Assembly (NCBI RefSeq): GCF_024055665.1
Contig: NZ_JAMXMC010000014.1
Location: forward strand, 1 to 64,000
Reading direction: 5' to 3'
Length of the DNA: 64,000 bases
DNA from: Ideonella oryzae
Lineage (GTDB): Bacteria; Pseudomonadota; Gammaproteobacteria; Burkholderiales; Burkholderiaceae_C
The translations under genes and the position numbers were made by a program. This document shows, piece by piece, positions 17,021 to 24,437 of the stretch; the stretch's first letter is position 1; every line of letters begins with the position of its first letter. The notes under the pieces were generated by a model that had not been told where the DNA came from, made no database searches, and saw only the letters and a list, made by a program, of their open reading frames with translations.

Positions 17021-17721
17021 TGCCGGCCGAGCCTGGCGATCATCTCGCGACGGCGTTGACGCCAGCGCGCCGTGCCGCGCCGCGCCAGGACGTGACGCTC
17101 TGGTTGCTGGGCCTGGACGACCCGGTTTGCCGGGCCTGCGCCACGGTGCTGTCAGACGCCGAGCGCGAGCGGGTCGGGCGCATGGCGTTCGACCGGGACC
17201 GTCGGCGCATGGCAGCGGCACGCGGCGCCCTGAAGGTGCTCTTGGGGGCTTGGGTTGGACAGTCGCCTGAGCGGCTGCGTCTGTCGGTACGGGACAGCGG
17301 CAAGCCCTGGATGCCGGATCACCCGGGCGTGTTCTTCAACCTCAGCCACAGCCAGAACAGCGCCTTGATCGCGGTGACCGCCACGGGTGAAGTGGGGGTG
17401 GACCTGGAGGTCTTGAGGCAGGGGCCAGATCTGTTGGAACTGGCTGGGCGTGTTCTCACCCCGCGTGAGCAGGCGGAACTCTTGTCCGACAAGGATGTCG
17501 CGGGCCGCGACCGGCGCTTCTTTCAGGGCTGGACGCGCAAGGAAGCCTGCCTGAAGGCCGCGGGCTGGGGGCTGGCCCTGGATCCTCAGGAATTCGAGGT
17601 GGGCACGGGAGAGGACTTCCGTCGCATCCGATTGGCCCATGCGGGCCAGCACTCGGACCTGGACCTGATGTCCCTCTCGCTGGCGCCCCAGGTGGCGGCG
17701 GCCCTGGCCATTCAGCGCTGA
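17020..17721 (+). CDS. 4'-phosphopantetheinyl transferase, Sfp type
   Basis: A 233-residue enzyme that converts apo carrier proteins to the holo form by moving phosphopantetheine from CoA to the carrier serine. The family motifs are present: FFNLSHS near 105-111, GVDLE with Asp128 and Glu130 (Mg2+ binding), and WTRKEACLKA with Trp171, Lys174, Glu175 and Lys179. The start codon overlaps the SGNH gene stop (ATGA). Its obvious clients are the four carrier domains encoded just upstream (PCP, ACP, PCP, PCP). A pathway-specific PPTase supports the idea that the five genes form a self-contained unit. It is the last gene of the cassette and converges on the reverse-strand gene that ends at 17744. Confidence 0.93.
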   Translation: MPAEPGDHLATALTPARRAAPRQDVTLWLLGLDDPVCRACATVLSDAERERVGRMAFDRDRRRMAAARGALKVLLGAWVGQSPERLRLSVRDSGKPWMPDHPGVFFNLSHSQNSALIAVTATGEVGVDLEVLRQGPDLLELAGRVLTPREQAELLSDKDVAGRDRRFFQGWTRKEACLKAAGWGLALDPQEFEVGTGEDFRRIRLAHAGQHSDLDLMSLSLAPQVAAALAIQR

Positions 17722-17743
17722 TGCCCCGGGGGCCCCGTGCGGC

Positions 17744-18721
17744 TCACTTGTACTCGATCAGTCGGCCGTGCTGGCGGCGCAGGCGCAGGATCCAGTAGCG
17801 CAGGGCCCCCTGCGCCTCCGCGAACTTGCCCAGGGTGTTGAAGAGGGACCACAGCCAACGCTGCGGGGAGGTCCTGGTGAGGGCCAGCCGCAGCCATTGC
17901 AAGGGGTACAGCAGCAGCAAGGCTGCGGCCCAGGCCCCGCCGCTGACCAGGCCCACCAGGACCACTGCAGGCAGGAGCAGTCCCCAGCCCACGGCGCGTC
18001 GCAGTTCGCGCACCCCGTGCCGCTCCGGTGGTGCGCCGTGCATGGCGACGCCTTCGGCATAGGCATAGCCCGCGCGCTTGCTGCGCTGCCACCACTGCCA
18101 GAAGCGATGCATGTCGGCATCGTGCCAGGTCATCTCTGCCGGCAGGATCTGGATCTTCCATCCGCTTTGCCGGAGCCGGACAGACCACTCGGGCTCCTCG
18201 CCCGCGATCAGGGTGGGGTTGTAGCCCCCGGTTTCGCGCAGCGCCTGGGCACGCACCATGGCATCCCCGCCAAAAGCCCGGGCCTCTCCCGTCGGAACGC
18301 CCCATTCCAGGTCGCACAGCTGGTTGTACCTGCTGCGCTCGGGGTGCCGCTCCCGGCGCCGTCCGCACACCACGGCCACATCGGGATGTGCCATGAGGTG
18401 CGCGCGCGCGGTGGCAATCCAGTCCTCACGCACCTCGCAGTCGCCGTCCACGAACTGGACAAGGGCCGTGGCCGGCCACCGCTGCAGTGCCAACTGCCAG
18501 CCTTCGTTGCGGGCGCGTGCCGCCGTGAAGGCCTGGGCCGGGTCGAGTTCCACCACCTGGGCTCCCAGCGTACGGGCCAGCTCGGCTGAACCGTCAACGG
18601 AACCGGAGTCGACATACACCACCGGACAGCCCTGACGGACCACGGACTGCAGGCATCTGCGCAGGCGCTCGCCCTCGTTGCGGCCGATGACCACCGCCAC
18701 GGTGTCTGGCGCCGTCGTCAC
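17744..18721 (-). CDS. Family 2 glycosyltransferase with C-terminal membrane segment
   Basis: GT-A fold transferase of about 325 residues. The N-terminus VAVVIGRNEGERLRRCLQ, then YVDSGSVDGS and FVDGDCE (the DxD-like metal site), are typical of family 2. A hydrophobic stretch near residues 255-295 suggests membrane association. I chose the GTG at 18721, which overlaps the upstream acetyltransferase stop by four bases (GTGA), over an in-frame ATG at 18790 that would overlap that gene by 73 bases. It is the last gene of a three-gene reverse block and faces the PPTase gene. It probably adds a sugar to the EPS repeat unit; donor and acceptor are unknown. Confidence 0.85.
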   Translation of the reverse strand: MTTAPDTVAVVIGRNEGERLRRCLQSVVRQGCPVVYVDSGSVDGSAELARTLGAQVVELDPAQAFTAARARNEGWQLALQRWPATALVQFVDGDCEVREDWIATARAHLMAHPDVAVVCGRRRERHPERSRYNQLCDLEWGVPTGEARAFGGDAMVRAQALRETGGYNPTLIAGEEPEWSVRLRQSGWKIQILPAEMTWHDADMHRFWQWWQRSKRAGYAYAEGVAMHGAPPERHGVRELRRAVGWGLLLPAVVLVGLVSGGAWAAALLLLYPLQWLRLALTRTSPQRWLWSLFNTLGKFAEAQGALRYWILRLRRQHGRLIEYK

Positions 18722-19227
18722 AAGGCGTCCTTGCGCGGTTTGATCACGGCTGGAACCCCGACGGCATAGCAGTTGTCCGGCACGTCGCACAACACCACGG
18801 CGTTGGCACCGATCAGCACGTTGTCGCCAATGCGGATGCGGCCCAGCAACTTGGCACCGGCGCCAATGTCGACGTTGTTGCCGATCGTGGGTGCGCAGGG
18901 ATCGTCGACACGACTCAATCCGATGACCACGCCGGTCCGGATTCGGCAGTTGTCACCGAACTTGGCGTACCCGCTCACCACGATGCCATCAAAGTGATCG
19001 ATGACGAAATTGCGGCCGATCTCGGCCTCACAGGGCAGTTCGGTACCGGTGAGGATCTGCACCAGTTTGAACAGTACCTTGTAAAGCAGGGAAAAGGGTT
19101 TGCGGATCCAGGGCTGGCCGATGTCATAACGCCAGCGACCGAATCGGTAAACCACCAGCACCCAAAAGCCCTGGGCACTCCAGCGCCCCCCATGAGCCCG
19201 CAGGTCGGACCTTATGTTGTCAAACAT
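18718..19227 (-). CDS. Hexapeptide-repeat acetyltransferase (CysE/left-handed beta-helix type)
   Basis: A 169-residue protein with an N-terminal helical region (FDNIRSDL, typical of serine acetyltransferase relatives) and a C-terminal left-handed beta-helix made of hexapeptide rungs, for example IGRNFVIDH, IGNNVDIGAGAKLLG and IGDNVLIGANAVV. This fold transfers acetyl from acetyl-CoA. The conserved HFDGIVVSG region fits the SAT-like branch often found in capsule and EPS loci, where such enzymes O-acetylate sugars. It lies between two glycosyltransferases, 13 bases from one and overlapping the other by 4, so sugar acetylation is more likely than cysteine synthesis. Lone SAT-like homologues are often mis-named CysE. 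Confidence 0.82.
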   Translation of the reverse strand: MFDNIRSDLRAHGGRWSAQGFWVLVVYRFGRWRYDIGQPWIRKPFSLLYKVLFKLVQILTGTELPCEAEIGRNFVIDHFDGIVVSGYAKFGDNCRIRTGVVIGLSRVDDPCAPTIGNNVDIGAGAKLLGRIRIGDNVLIGANAVVLCDVPDNCYAVGVPAVIKPRKDAL

Positions 19228-19240
19228 CGACGTCGTCTTC

Positions 19241-20254
19241 TCATCGGGTCGGGCGGCTGCCAGCGCGTGTTTGCCACATCAGCCGGCAGATCATTCGGGC
19301 CTGTTGGGTGAAGGCGGACAAGCCCGAGATGCGGCGGCGCTTCAAGACGAACTTGAGTCCCAGGACAATCTCGGTCAGAAAACAGAGGGCTGCGTGTCGC
19401 CAGACGCCAAGCAGGCCTCCATGTTTGCGAAAGTAGAGCAGACCGCTCTCTTGCTGGAACGAGGAAATCTGCCGTCCGACCGACAGCGCTCCTTCGGTCG
19501 CAGCGCTACCGCCACCCACGTGGGTCACGCGTGCGGTGTTCAGGCATTGAACGCGCCAGCCAGCGGCGTGAACGGCCAGGCAATGGTCGACTTCTTCGTA
19601 GTAGAGGAAGTAGCGGGGATCGAACAGGCCCACCTGGTCAATCAAGGAACGGCGCACCAGGTAGTAGCAGCCCACGACCCAATCACAGTCCTGCACCGGA
19701 GGCTGCGTGGGACCTTCCGCCGGCTCCGGGGGGCGTTGTCCCAGGCGGGGCAGCAGCCCCGTGCGGAGCAGGAATGTTTCCCAGGAGGAGGGAAATCTGC
19801 GGCCCGAGAAGATGCCATGTCCTGCCTCATCGACCAGATGTGCACCCAGCACCCCGCAGCGTGGCTCGTTGGCCATGTGCTTCAGGCTTTGCCGGACGGC
19901 ATCGGGATACACATAGGCGTCGGCGTTGAGCAGCAAAATGTAGGGAGCGGTGCAGATTTGCACGGCTTGATTGTTGGCGCGCCCGAACCCGACGTTGGTG
20001 GGATTGGCAATCAATTTTGCCCAGGGAAAATGATCCCTGATGTAGTTGGCGGACTCATCGCGTGACGCGTTGTCCACAATCACCAATTCAAGGGACAAGC
20101 CTTCGCAGGCCTTGCGCAAAGCTTGCACGCACCGCTCCAGCAGATGGGCGGTGTTGTAGTTGACCACGATGACCGACAGGTCTGGACTGCGCAAGGGGTT
20201 TGCGCAAAGGACCGGAGTGAGCGCACGGTCCTGGACAGGATGTCCTGATGTCAC
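19241..20254 (-). CDS. Family 2 glycosyltransferase, rhamnosyltransferase-like
   Basis: A 337-residue GT2 enzyme. It has LSVIVVNYNTAHLLERC near residue 30, VIVDNASRDES, and LLLNADAYV at the metal-binding site, followed by the VGCYYLVRR and YFLYYEEVDHCLA motifs that mark the WbbL/rhamnosyltransferase subgroup. It would transfer a deoxyhexose or hexose to a lipid-linked EPS intermediate at the cytoplasmic face. It is the first gene of the reverse block, so its promoter should lie in the 635-base gap that follows. Donor sugar is not determined. Confidence 0.87.
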   Translation of the reverse strand: MTSGHPVQDRALTPVLCANPLRSPDLSVIVVNYNTAHLLERCVQALRKACEGLSLELVIVDNASRDESANYIRDHFPWAKLIANPTNVGFGRANNQAVQICTAPYILLLNADAYVYPDAVRQSLKHMANEPRCGVLGAHLVDEAGHGIFSGRRFPSSWETFLLRTGLLPRLGQRPPEPAEGPTQPPVQDCDWVVGCYYLVRRSLIDQVGLFDPRYFLYYEEVDHCLAVHAAGWRVQCLNTARVTHVGGGSAATEGALSVGRQISSFQQESGLLYFRKHGGLLGVWRHAALCFLTEIVLGLKFVLKRRRISGLSAFTQQARMICRLMWQTRAGSRPTR

Positions 20255-20889
20255 AGCATTCCTCGGGGGGTGTCGCGGAATCTCCGGATGGTTTGGCTCC
20301 GCAACTGGGATGGAGTGGATGGCAGGGCCGTCTTCAGCAGCCTGCCTGCAGGCGCTTCAAGCCCATGGATCTTCACCCCTGAGGGATGTGGCCTCCAGGA
20401 CTGCACCGCCTGCATCACGGCAGGATGTCGAAAGGCCAAACAGGTCGCCCCCCGACACCCCATCCAACAGTCTGCACCCTGATCTGGCATTCACGGAACG
20501 GAGTGGATAACAACGCACAGCACCACCTCGCATCGGGCTGACACCGCATGGTCCGAATGCTTGAGAGTCTTGTCGCCGCACGGTGACTCGTCAAGCCCCC
20601 GATGAAGTACGTCAAACAGTAGACAGGCGAGGGGATACCCAAACGCAACAAGATGCGTCAGACTGAGACGCAGCGCACAAAACCGGCGCGCTGAGCCCGG
20701 TGCTCCCTGAGCGGCGGCGTGCATTCAACCGGCGTGGAAGATGTTCCAACGTCCTCAGCAGGGTGTTGTGGTGATCTCGGAGATCCTTTCCAGTTCCATT
20801 GGCAGTCTCTGGACGGAGGGTGACCTTCTCAGTCGGCATGGGGGGCGAAGCCCGTCGTCTGCCCTGTGTCTGGTGCCAGGCCTTTGCGC
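20255..20889. other. Intergenic region between divergent EPS transcription units
   Basis: These 635 bases separate the reverse GT2/acetyltransferase block from the forward WecG-to-CgeB block. Short open frames occur on both strands, but none has a ribosome site or recognisable domain. The stretch looks less GC-rich and less codon-like than its flanks. It should hold the promoters for both units. I see an inverted repeat at 20654-20672, a 10-base palindrome GCCTGCAGGC at 20344-20353, and a short repeat GATCT/AGATC at 20773-20785. I could not place convincing sigma-70 or sigma-54 hexamers. Confidence 0.6.
20654..20672. repeat. Short inverted repeat in the divergent EPS promoter region
   Basis: TGCGTC and GACGCA form a perfect six-base inverted repeat around a seven-base spacer. 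It lies about 220 bases before the WecG-STAS start. It may be an operator half-site pair or a small hairpin; its length alone does not rule out chance. Confidence 0.3.
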
Positions 20890-22083
20890 ATGGTGGGTGT
20901 GAACGTGCTGCGCCCGTCCTCTGTTCCGGACTTCACGCGCGATGTCGTCTGCGTGCTGGGCCTTCCGTTCGATGTGATCAGCCTTGAACAGGTGGCGGCG
21001 CGGGTGCGCTCCGCACGGCTCTCCCGGACGCCCCTGCTGCTGGCCACGGCCAACCTCAACTTCATCGTGGCGGCCCGGAACAACGCCCCATTTCGGCAGG
21101 CCATCATCCACAGTCAGCTCAATCTTGCCGATGGCATGCCCATCGTGTGGGTGGCCAAGTTGCTGCGGGTTCCGCTGCCCGCGCGTGTGGCGGGCTCCTC
21201 CTTGTTCGAGCGGCTGCAGGAGTCCTCTTCCGAGGCCCCGGTGAAGGTGTTCTTTTTCGGCGCGCCGGATGGTGTGGCCGAGCAGGCCTGTCACCGTGTC
21301 AACGCGCTGCAGGGCGGGGTGTGCTGTGTCGGTTACGAATCCCCCGGATTCGGCACCGTCGAGTCGATGAGCTCCGATGACCAGATTCGGCGCATCAACG
21401 AGGCGCAGCCCGACTTTCTCGTGGTGGCCCTGGGGGCCGAGAAGGGGCTGGCCTGGATTGAGCGCAACTTTGCCGGGCTGGAGGCTCCGGTGGTCAGCCA
21501 TCTGGGGGCCGTGGTGGGCATGGCCGCCGGCCACATCCACCGAGCGCCCCCGCGCTGGCAGCGGTGGGGATTGGAATGGCTTTGGCGAATCAAGGAAGAG
21601 CCTTTCCTGTGGCGTCGCTACTGGAGCGATGCCAAGGTGTTTTCTCGGCTGCTGGCGGGCAGTGTTCTGCCCCTCTGGTGGCATCAAGTGGTCGAAGGGG
21701 CTGCGGCCAGGGCCTCCGGCGTGCGCGCAACGGGGATGACGCGGGGGGGGGCTTTTCATCTCCGGCTGATTCGGGTGTCTGTGGATGAAGGGGATGGCGA
21801 GGCGCAGAGCCTGTCGTCTTTGAGGGCGCAACTGGCCAGTGCCGCGGCATCTGGGCTGCCTGTGGTTGTGGAGGCTCAGGATTTGGTTCACATTGATGGC
21901 AGAGTGTTGGGGTTGTTGATGTTGTTGTATGGCCATCTGAGGGACCGAAGCATGTCGTTCACGATCCAGGGCGTCAGTGCGTGTCTTCGCCGACAGTTTC
22001 GTTGGCACGAAGCCCTGTTCCTGTTGGACGCCGATTCGGCGGTGGCCCCCACCAGCTGGGGTCAGCCGCGGGAGGTGGCGTGA
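20890..22083 (+). CDS. WecG/TagA/CpsF glycosyltransferase fused to a C-terminal STAS-like domain
   Basis: The first 240 or so residues are a WecG/TagA/CpsF (GT26) transferase: LATANLNFIVAARNN, NLADGMPIVW, VFFFGAPDGVAEQA, DFLVVALGAEKG and HLGAVVGMAAG. These enzymes add an N-acetylmannosaminyl or related residue to a lipid-linked sugar. About 100 further residues (roughly 290-390) read as a STAS domain: alternating strands and helices with LPVVVEAQDLVHIDGRVLG, then LLMLLYGHLRDRSMSFTIQG and a final FRWHEALFLL. The ATG at 20890 is preferred to an in-frame GTG at 20866. It begins the forward EPS run and overlaps the Wzz start by one base. STAS domains usually mediate protein-protein or nucleotide-dependent regulation. 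Confidence 0.83.
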   Translation: MVGVNVLRPSSVPDFTRDVVCVLGLPFDVISLEQVAARVRSARLSRTPLLLATANLNFIVAARNNAPFRQAIIHSQLNLADGMPIVWVAKLLRVPLPARVAGSSLFERLQESSSEAPVKVFFFGAPDGVAEQACHRVNALQGGVCCVGYESPGFGTVESMSSDDQIRRINEAQPDFLVVALGAEKGLAWIERNFAGLEAPVVSHLGAVVGMAAGHIHRAPPRWQRWGLEWLWRIKEEPFLWRRYWSDAKVFSRLLAGSVLPLWWHQVVEGAAARASGVRATGMTRGGAFHLRLIRVSVDEGDGEAQSLSSLRAQLASAAASGLPVVVEAQDLVHIDGRVLGLLMLLYGHLRDRSMSFTIQGVSACLRRQFRWHEALFLLDADSAVAPTSWGQPREVA

Positions 22084-23483
22084 TGGCGGTGTCCTTTCGC
22101 CACCATCTGGTGGTGATCTGGCAGCGGCGCTGGTGGGTGTTGATGTCGTGCCTGCTGATGGGTGTCATCGGCACGGGCATGGCGCTGTGGCAGTCCCGGG
22201 CCTATACCGCAGAAGCCCAGTTGGTGCTGGACACGCGCCAGGACCCGATGACTGGGGGCTTCATGTCCGCCCTCAACATGTCCACGCAGCTGGAGGTCAT
22301 CAAATCCGACAAGGTGACCGGTCGCGCGGCCACGCTGCTGCTGGATTCAAATGATCTGCAGGTTCGTGCTGCCCTGCTGGGTCTGATGAAAGGCAAAGCG
22401 CCTTCGGTCAAGGGCTTGTCCGCCTTTTTGCAGGCTGGGCTGACCGCAGAGCCGGTGCGGGGAAGCAATGTGATCGCGCTGACCTGCATAGCACCATCGC
22501 CCGAGTTGGCCGTCGCCGCAGTGAATGCGGTGGCTCGTGCCGCCATGGACGTGTCCATCGAGATGAAGGTGGACCCCACCAAGGAGTCCGCTGTTTGGTT
22601 GCAGGGGCAGAGCAAGTCGGCGCGCGCTGCGCTGGAGGCCGCTCAGGCCAAGCTGTCCCGCTATCAGCAGGAGAAGGGCATTGTGGTCACCGATGACCGC
22701 ATGAACGAGGAAAGCGCGCGACTCAGTGCCCTGGAATCGGCCCTGGTGGACGCCGAGGCCAAGGCCATCGATGCGCGGGGGCCGGGGGGGGGCACGGGGA
22801 CGGAGTCGGGGCAGAGTGGGGCCGTGGCCAGTGTGCGGGCGCAGCTGTCGGCTGCGGAACTCAAGCTTCTGGATGTCTCCGAGAAACTGGGCAAGGAACA
22901 TCCCCAACGGATTGCGCTGGAGGCGCAGGTCGCCAATCTGCGTCAGCGTCTGGATGCCGAGACCGCCAAGGCAGCCCGGTCAGGGTTCGCGTCCGCTCAG
23001 GCCAGCCGTGGCAAGGTGGCGCAACTCAAGGCCATGATCGATGCGCAGAAGAAGCAGGTGCTCTCGTTGCGTGCGGCCCATGACGAGATCAGCGTGCTGC
23101 AGCGGGATGTGGACACCGCGCGGGCGGCCTATGAGTCCGTCAGCCAGCGCGCGAACCAGACCACGCTGGAAAGTCAAAGCACGCTGACGAGTCTGCGGGT
23201 GCTGAATTTGTCGGATGAGGCCACGGACTCTTCCAAGAAGAGGCGGATGGTGCGTATCCTGGGCGGGTTCGCGGGGGGCTTTGCCTTGGCGGCCATTGCC
23301 GCGATTCTTCTGGAAATGCGCAATGCCAGGGTGCGCTGTCTGGAGGATTTCCAAGACATTGAGGGAATTGCCATCATTGGTGTCCTTCATCCTCCTGGCT
23401 TTCAACCGCCGCAGTTGCTCGGGCTTCCCGGTCCGACCGGCCCCGGCGGACCCCCTCGGTTGTCCATGGGGGCGACCGAATGA
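22083..23483 (+). CDS. Wzz/GNVR-type polysaccharide chain-length determinant
   Basis: A 466-residue polysaccharide co-polymerase. The N-terminal transmembrane helix (about 17-38) leads into the Wzz domain (YTAEAQLVLDTRQD). A long Ala/Lys/Glu-rich coiled coil fills about 165-375, and a second transmembrane helix sits near 405-425 (RILGGFAGGFALAAIAAILLEMRN), followed by a short cytoplasmic tail. It sets EPS chain length together with Wzy and the ATPase encoded next. The ATG overlaps the previous stop by one base, and the gene overlaps the next by four. An in-frame start at 21981 would lie inside the WecG gene and is not used. Confidence 0.9.
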   Translation: MAVSFRHHLVVIWQRRWWVLMSCLLMGVIGTGMALWQSRAYTAEAQLVLDTRQDPMTGGFMSALNMSTQLEVIKSDKVTGRAATLLLDSNDLQVRAALLGLMKGKAPSVKGLSAFLQAGLTAEPVRGSNVIALTCIAPSPELAVAAVNAVARAAMDVSIEMKVDPTKESAVWLQGQSKSARAALEAAQAKLSRYQQEKGIVVTDDRMNEESARLSALESALVDAEAKAIDARGPGGGTGTESGQSGAVASVRAQLSAAELKLLDVSEKLGKEHPQRIALEAQVANLRQRLDAETAKAARSGFASAQASRGKVAQLKAMIDAQKKQVLSLRAAHDEISVLQRDVDTARAAYESVSQRANQTTLESQSTLTSLRVLNLSDEATDSSKKRRMVRILGGFAGGFALAAIAAILLEMRNARVRCLEDFQDIEGIAIIGVLHPPGFQPPQLLGLPGPTGPGGPPRLSMGATE

Positions 23484-24391
23484 AAATGTCCTCGATTGAA
23501 CTCGGGCCGCAGGCGCCTCCTCATCCGCCACTCGGTGCCCTGCTGGTGCAGTACGGATACATCCGGCAGGAGGACATCGACGCCATCCTTCAGTACCAGG
23601 CTGCACAGCGGATTCGCTTTGGCGAGGCCGCCATCCGGTTGGGCCTGGTCTCGGCCGAAAATGTTCGCTTTGCGCTGTCCAGGCAGTTTGAATTTGCCTA
23701 TCTGCGACCCGGGCGCGAAGGCAGCCAGATCAGCTCGGAGGTGGTGTCGGCGTGCGACCCCTTCAGCGGAGCGGCAGATCAGATCCGGTCCATCCGCAGT
23801 CAGCTCATGCTGCACTGGTTCGACAAACTCCAGGGGCGCAACGCGTTGGCCGTTCTCGGCGCCGTGGAAGGCGAGGGTCGCAGCTACCTGGCCGCGAATC
23901 TGGCGGTGGCCTTCGCCCAGGCGGGGGAGAACGTCCTGCTGGTGGATGCCAATTTCCGCGCTCCTCGCCAACACACCCTCTTTGGCATCCAGAACGACAT
24001 CGGCCTTTCGACCATTCTGGCGGGGCACCGGCACAGCGAAGCGATTCTCCGGGTGTCCGAACTGTCGGGGCTGTTCCTGCTGCCGGCAGGTGCACTGCCG
24101 CCCAATCCGCTGGAGCTTCTGACCCGAGCGACCTGGCAGGACTTCCTCGCCCGAGCGCGCAGCAACTTTGACATGCTGATCGTTGACACACCGTCCCTGC
24201 ACTGCGGGGAGGATGCTGTGTTCGCGGCGGTCAAGACCGGTGCGGCCCTGCTGGTGGCCCGAACGGGGGTCACGCCAGTGAAGGCCCTGGCCAACGCGGC
24301 GCGGGTGCTGGCGCGGGCGCGGGTGCCTGTTGTGGGCACCATCTGGAACCATGTGGCGGACAACTCTCCAGCGCACCTCGGTGGTGACTGA
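23480..24391 (+). CDS. BY-kinase-like ATPase partner of Wzz with N-terminal MshEN-like domain
   Basis: A 303-residue protein. Residues 15-75 resemble the MshEN/GspE N-terminal fold (LGALLVQYGYIRQEDIDAIL, RFGEAAIRLGLVS), which in other proteins binds c-di-GMP. Residues 100-300 are a CpsD/CapB-type ParA-like ATPase with LLVDANFRAPRQ (Walker A') and MLIVDTPS (Walker B). The Walker A loop reads GAVEGEGRSY, with Arg134 where most kinases have Lys, and the C-terminus lacks the tyrosine cluster that BY-kinases phosphorylate. EpsG-like proteins from methylotroph EPS loci share such features. It probably works with the Wzz protein to control polymerisation, perhaps without tyrosine kinase activity. 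Confidence 0.85.
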   Translation: MKMSSIELGPQAPPHPPLGALLVQYGYIRQEDIDAILQYQAAQRIRFGEAAIRLGLVSAENVRFALSRQFEFAYLRPGREGSQISSEVVSACDPFSGAADQIRSIRSQLMLHWFDKLQGRNALAVLGAVEGEGRSYLAANLAVAFAQAGENVLLVDANFRAPRQHTLFGIQNDIGLSTILAGHRHSEAILRVSELSGLFLLPAGALPPNPLELLTRATWQDFLARARSNFDMLIVDTPSLHCGEDAVFAAVKTGAALLVARTGVTPVKALANAARVLARARVPVVGTIWNHVADNSPAHLGGD

Positions 24392-24437
24392 GCCCATGGC
24401 CGGCGGGCATCGGGCGCGCAGCTGAGTCGGCCTGAAC

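Noticed and set aside
18718-19227. Cysteine-pathway serine acetyltransferase (cysE)
   Set aside because: The fold fits, but the protein is short and lies coupled between two EPS glycosyltransferase genes, so sugar acetylation is the better reading.
20755-22008. A 417-residue reverse frame at the start of the WecG-STAS gene
   Set aside because: Covers a gene with strong family motifs on the forward strand and has no motif of its own.
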